From Gammaproteobacteria bacterium (GTDB lineage Bacteria > Pseudomonadota > Gammaproteobacteria > SZUA-229), in assembly GCA_026998145.1 (NCBI GenBank), contig JALTRC010000130.1, positions 1 to 5,258 on the forward strand: a stretch of DNA of 5,258 bases, read 5' to 3'. The translations under genes and the position numbers were made by a program. Under the pieces are notes generated by a model, which saw only the letters and a list, made by a program, of their open reading frames with translations, made no database searches and had not been told where the DNA came from. Positions 5,241 through 5,258 of this stretch are shown piece after piece. Positions within the stretch are counted from its first letter, which is position 1; every line of letters begins with the position of its first letter.

Positions 5241-5258
5241 TTACTTATGAACGCCCAG
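5241..5258 (-). CDS. cbbM: C-terminal end of probable form II Rubisco CbbM
   Basis: Only the last five codons and the stop are in the window: CTG GGC GTT CAT AAG TAA on the minus strand, reading LGVHK-stop. A terminal WR-x-x-LGVH-type ending is, from memory, common in proteobacterial form II Rubisco large subunits. The position upstream of cbbQ and cbbO, and the strong terminator directly after the stop, fit the known cbbM-cbbQ-cbbO order. Five residues cannot prove identity. A form I small subunit (cbbS) or an unrelated gene is possible, though LGVHK does not look like a CbbS ending. Confidence 0.55.
   Translation of the reverse strand: MGVHK

Overview
The window is a stretch of bacterial chromosome with all recognised genes on the minus strand. 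It most likely comes from a chemolithoautotrophic proteobacterium, probably a gammaproteobacterial sulfur or iron oxidiser. The evidence is a convincing pair of Rubisco-activase genes, cbbQ (MoxR-type AAA+ ATPase) and cbbO (von Willebrand A protein). Just upstream at the right edge is an 18-base gene end reading LGVHK-stop, which fits the C-terminus of form II Rubisco (CbbM). A cbbM-cbbQ-cbbO order is the known arrangement of the Q2O2-type activase. Taxonomy is inferred, and the cbbM call rests on only five residues.

Layout in transcription order (right to left): end of probable cbbM (5241-5258); a strong hairpin plus T-tract terminator (5194-5225); a small GxxExxY-family gene with an intact PDDEXK-like motif (4746-5117); cbbQ (3810-4619); cbbO (1481-3739); a conserved-looking 132-residue protein of unknown function (943-1341); a glutaredoxin/GST-N-like protein with a CPFC motif (545-910). 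Downstream lies an AT-rich, gene-free stretch (1-544) holding two inverted C-rich palindromic repeats and a small hairpin.

The most unusual feature is a dispersed repeat built from three tandem 9-mers (consensus CACRGAGGW), capped by TTTCACC. Copies or degenerate partners sit in every gap between the cbbM end and the 132-residue gene: 1380-1463, 3744-3801, 4643-4734 and 5116-5148. In the first three gaps they pair as inverted halves, giving short palindromic elements. The two copies bracketing the GxxExxY gene are perfect 33-bp inverted repeats, with a possible 5-bp target duplication (ATGTT) outside them. The copy at its 5' end supplies its Shine-Dalgarno sequence and overlaps its GTG start codon. 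The arrangement recalls a REP/RAYT-type partnership, a nuclease-like gene with non-autonomous palindromes, inserted within a Rubisco activase operon.

Expected joint working: CbbQ hexamers bound to one CbbO remodel inhibited Rubisco, with the CbbO VWA domain docking on Rubisco. The terminator after cbbM would keep Rubisco transcripts in excess over activase transcripts. The roles of the two distal genes in carbon fixation are unknown.
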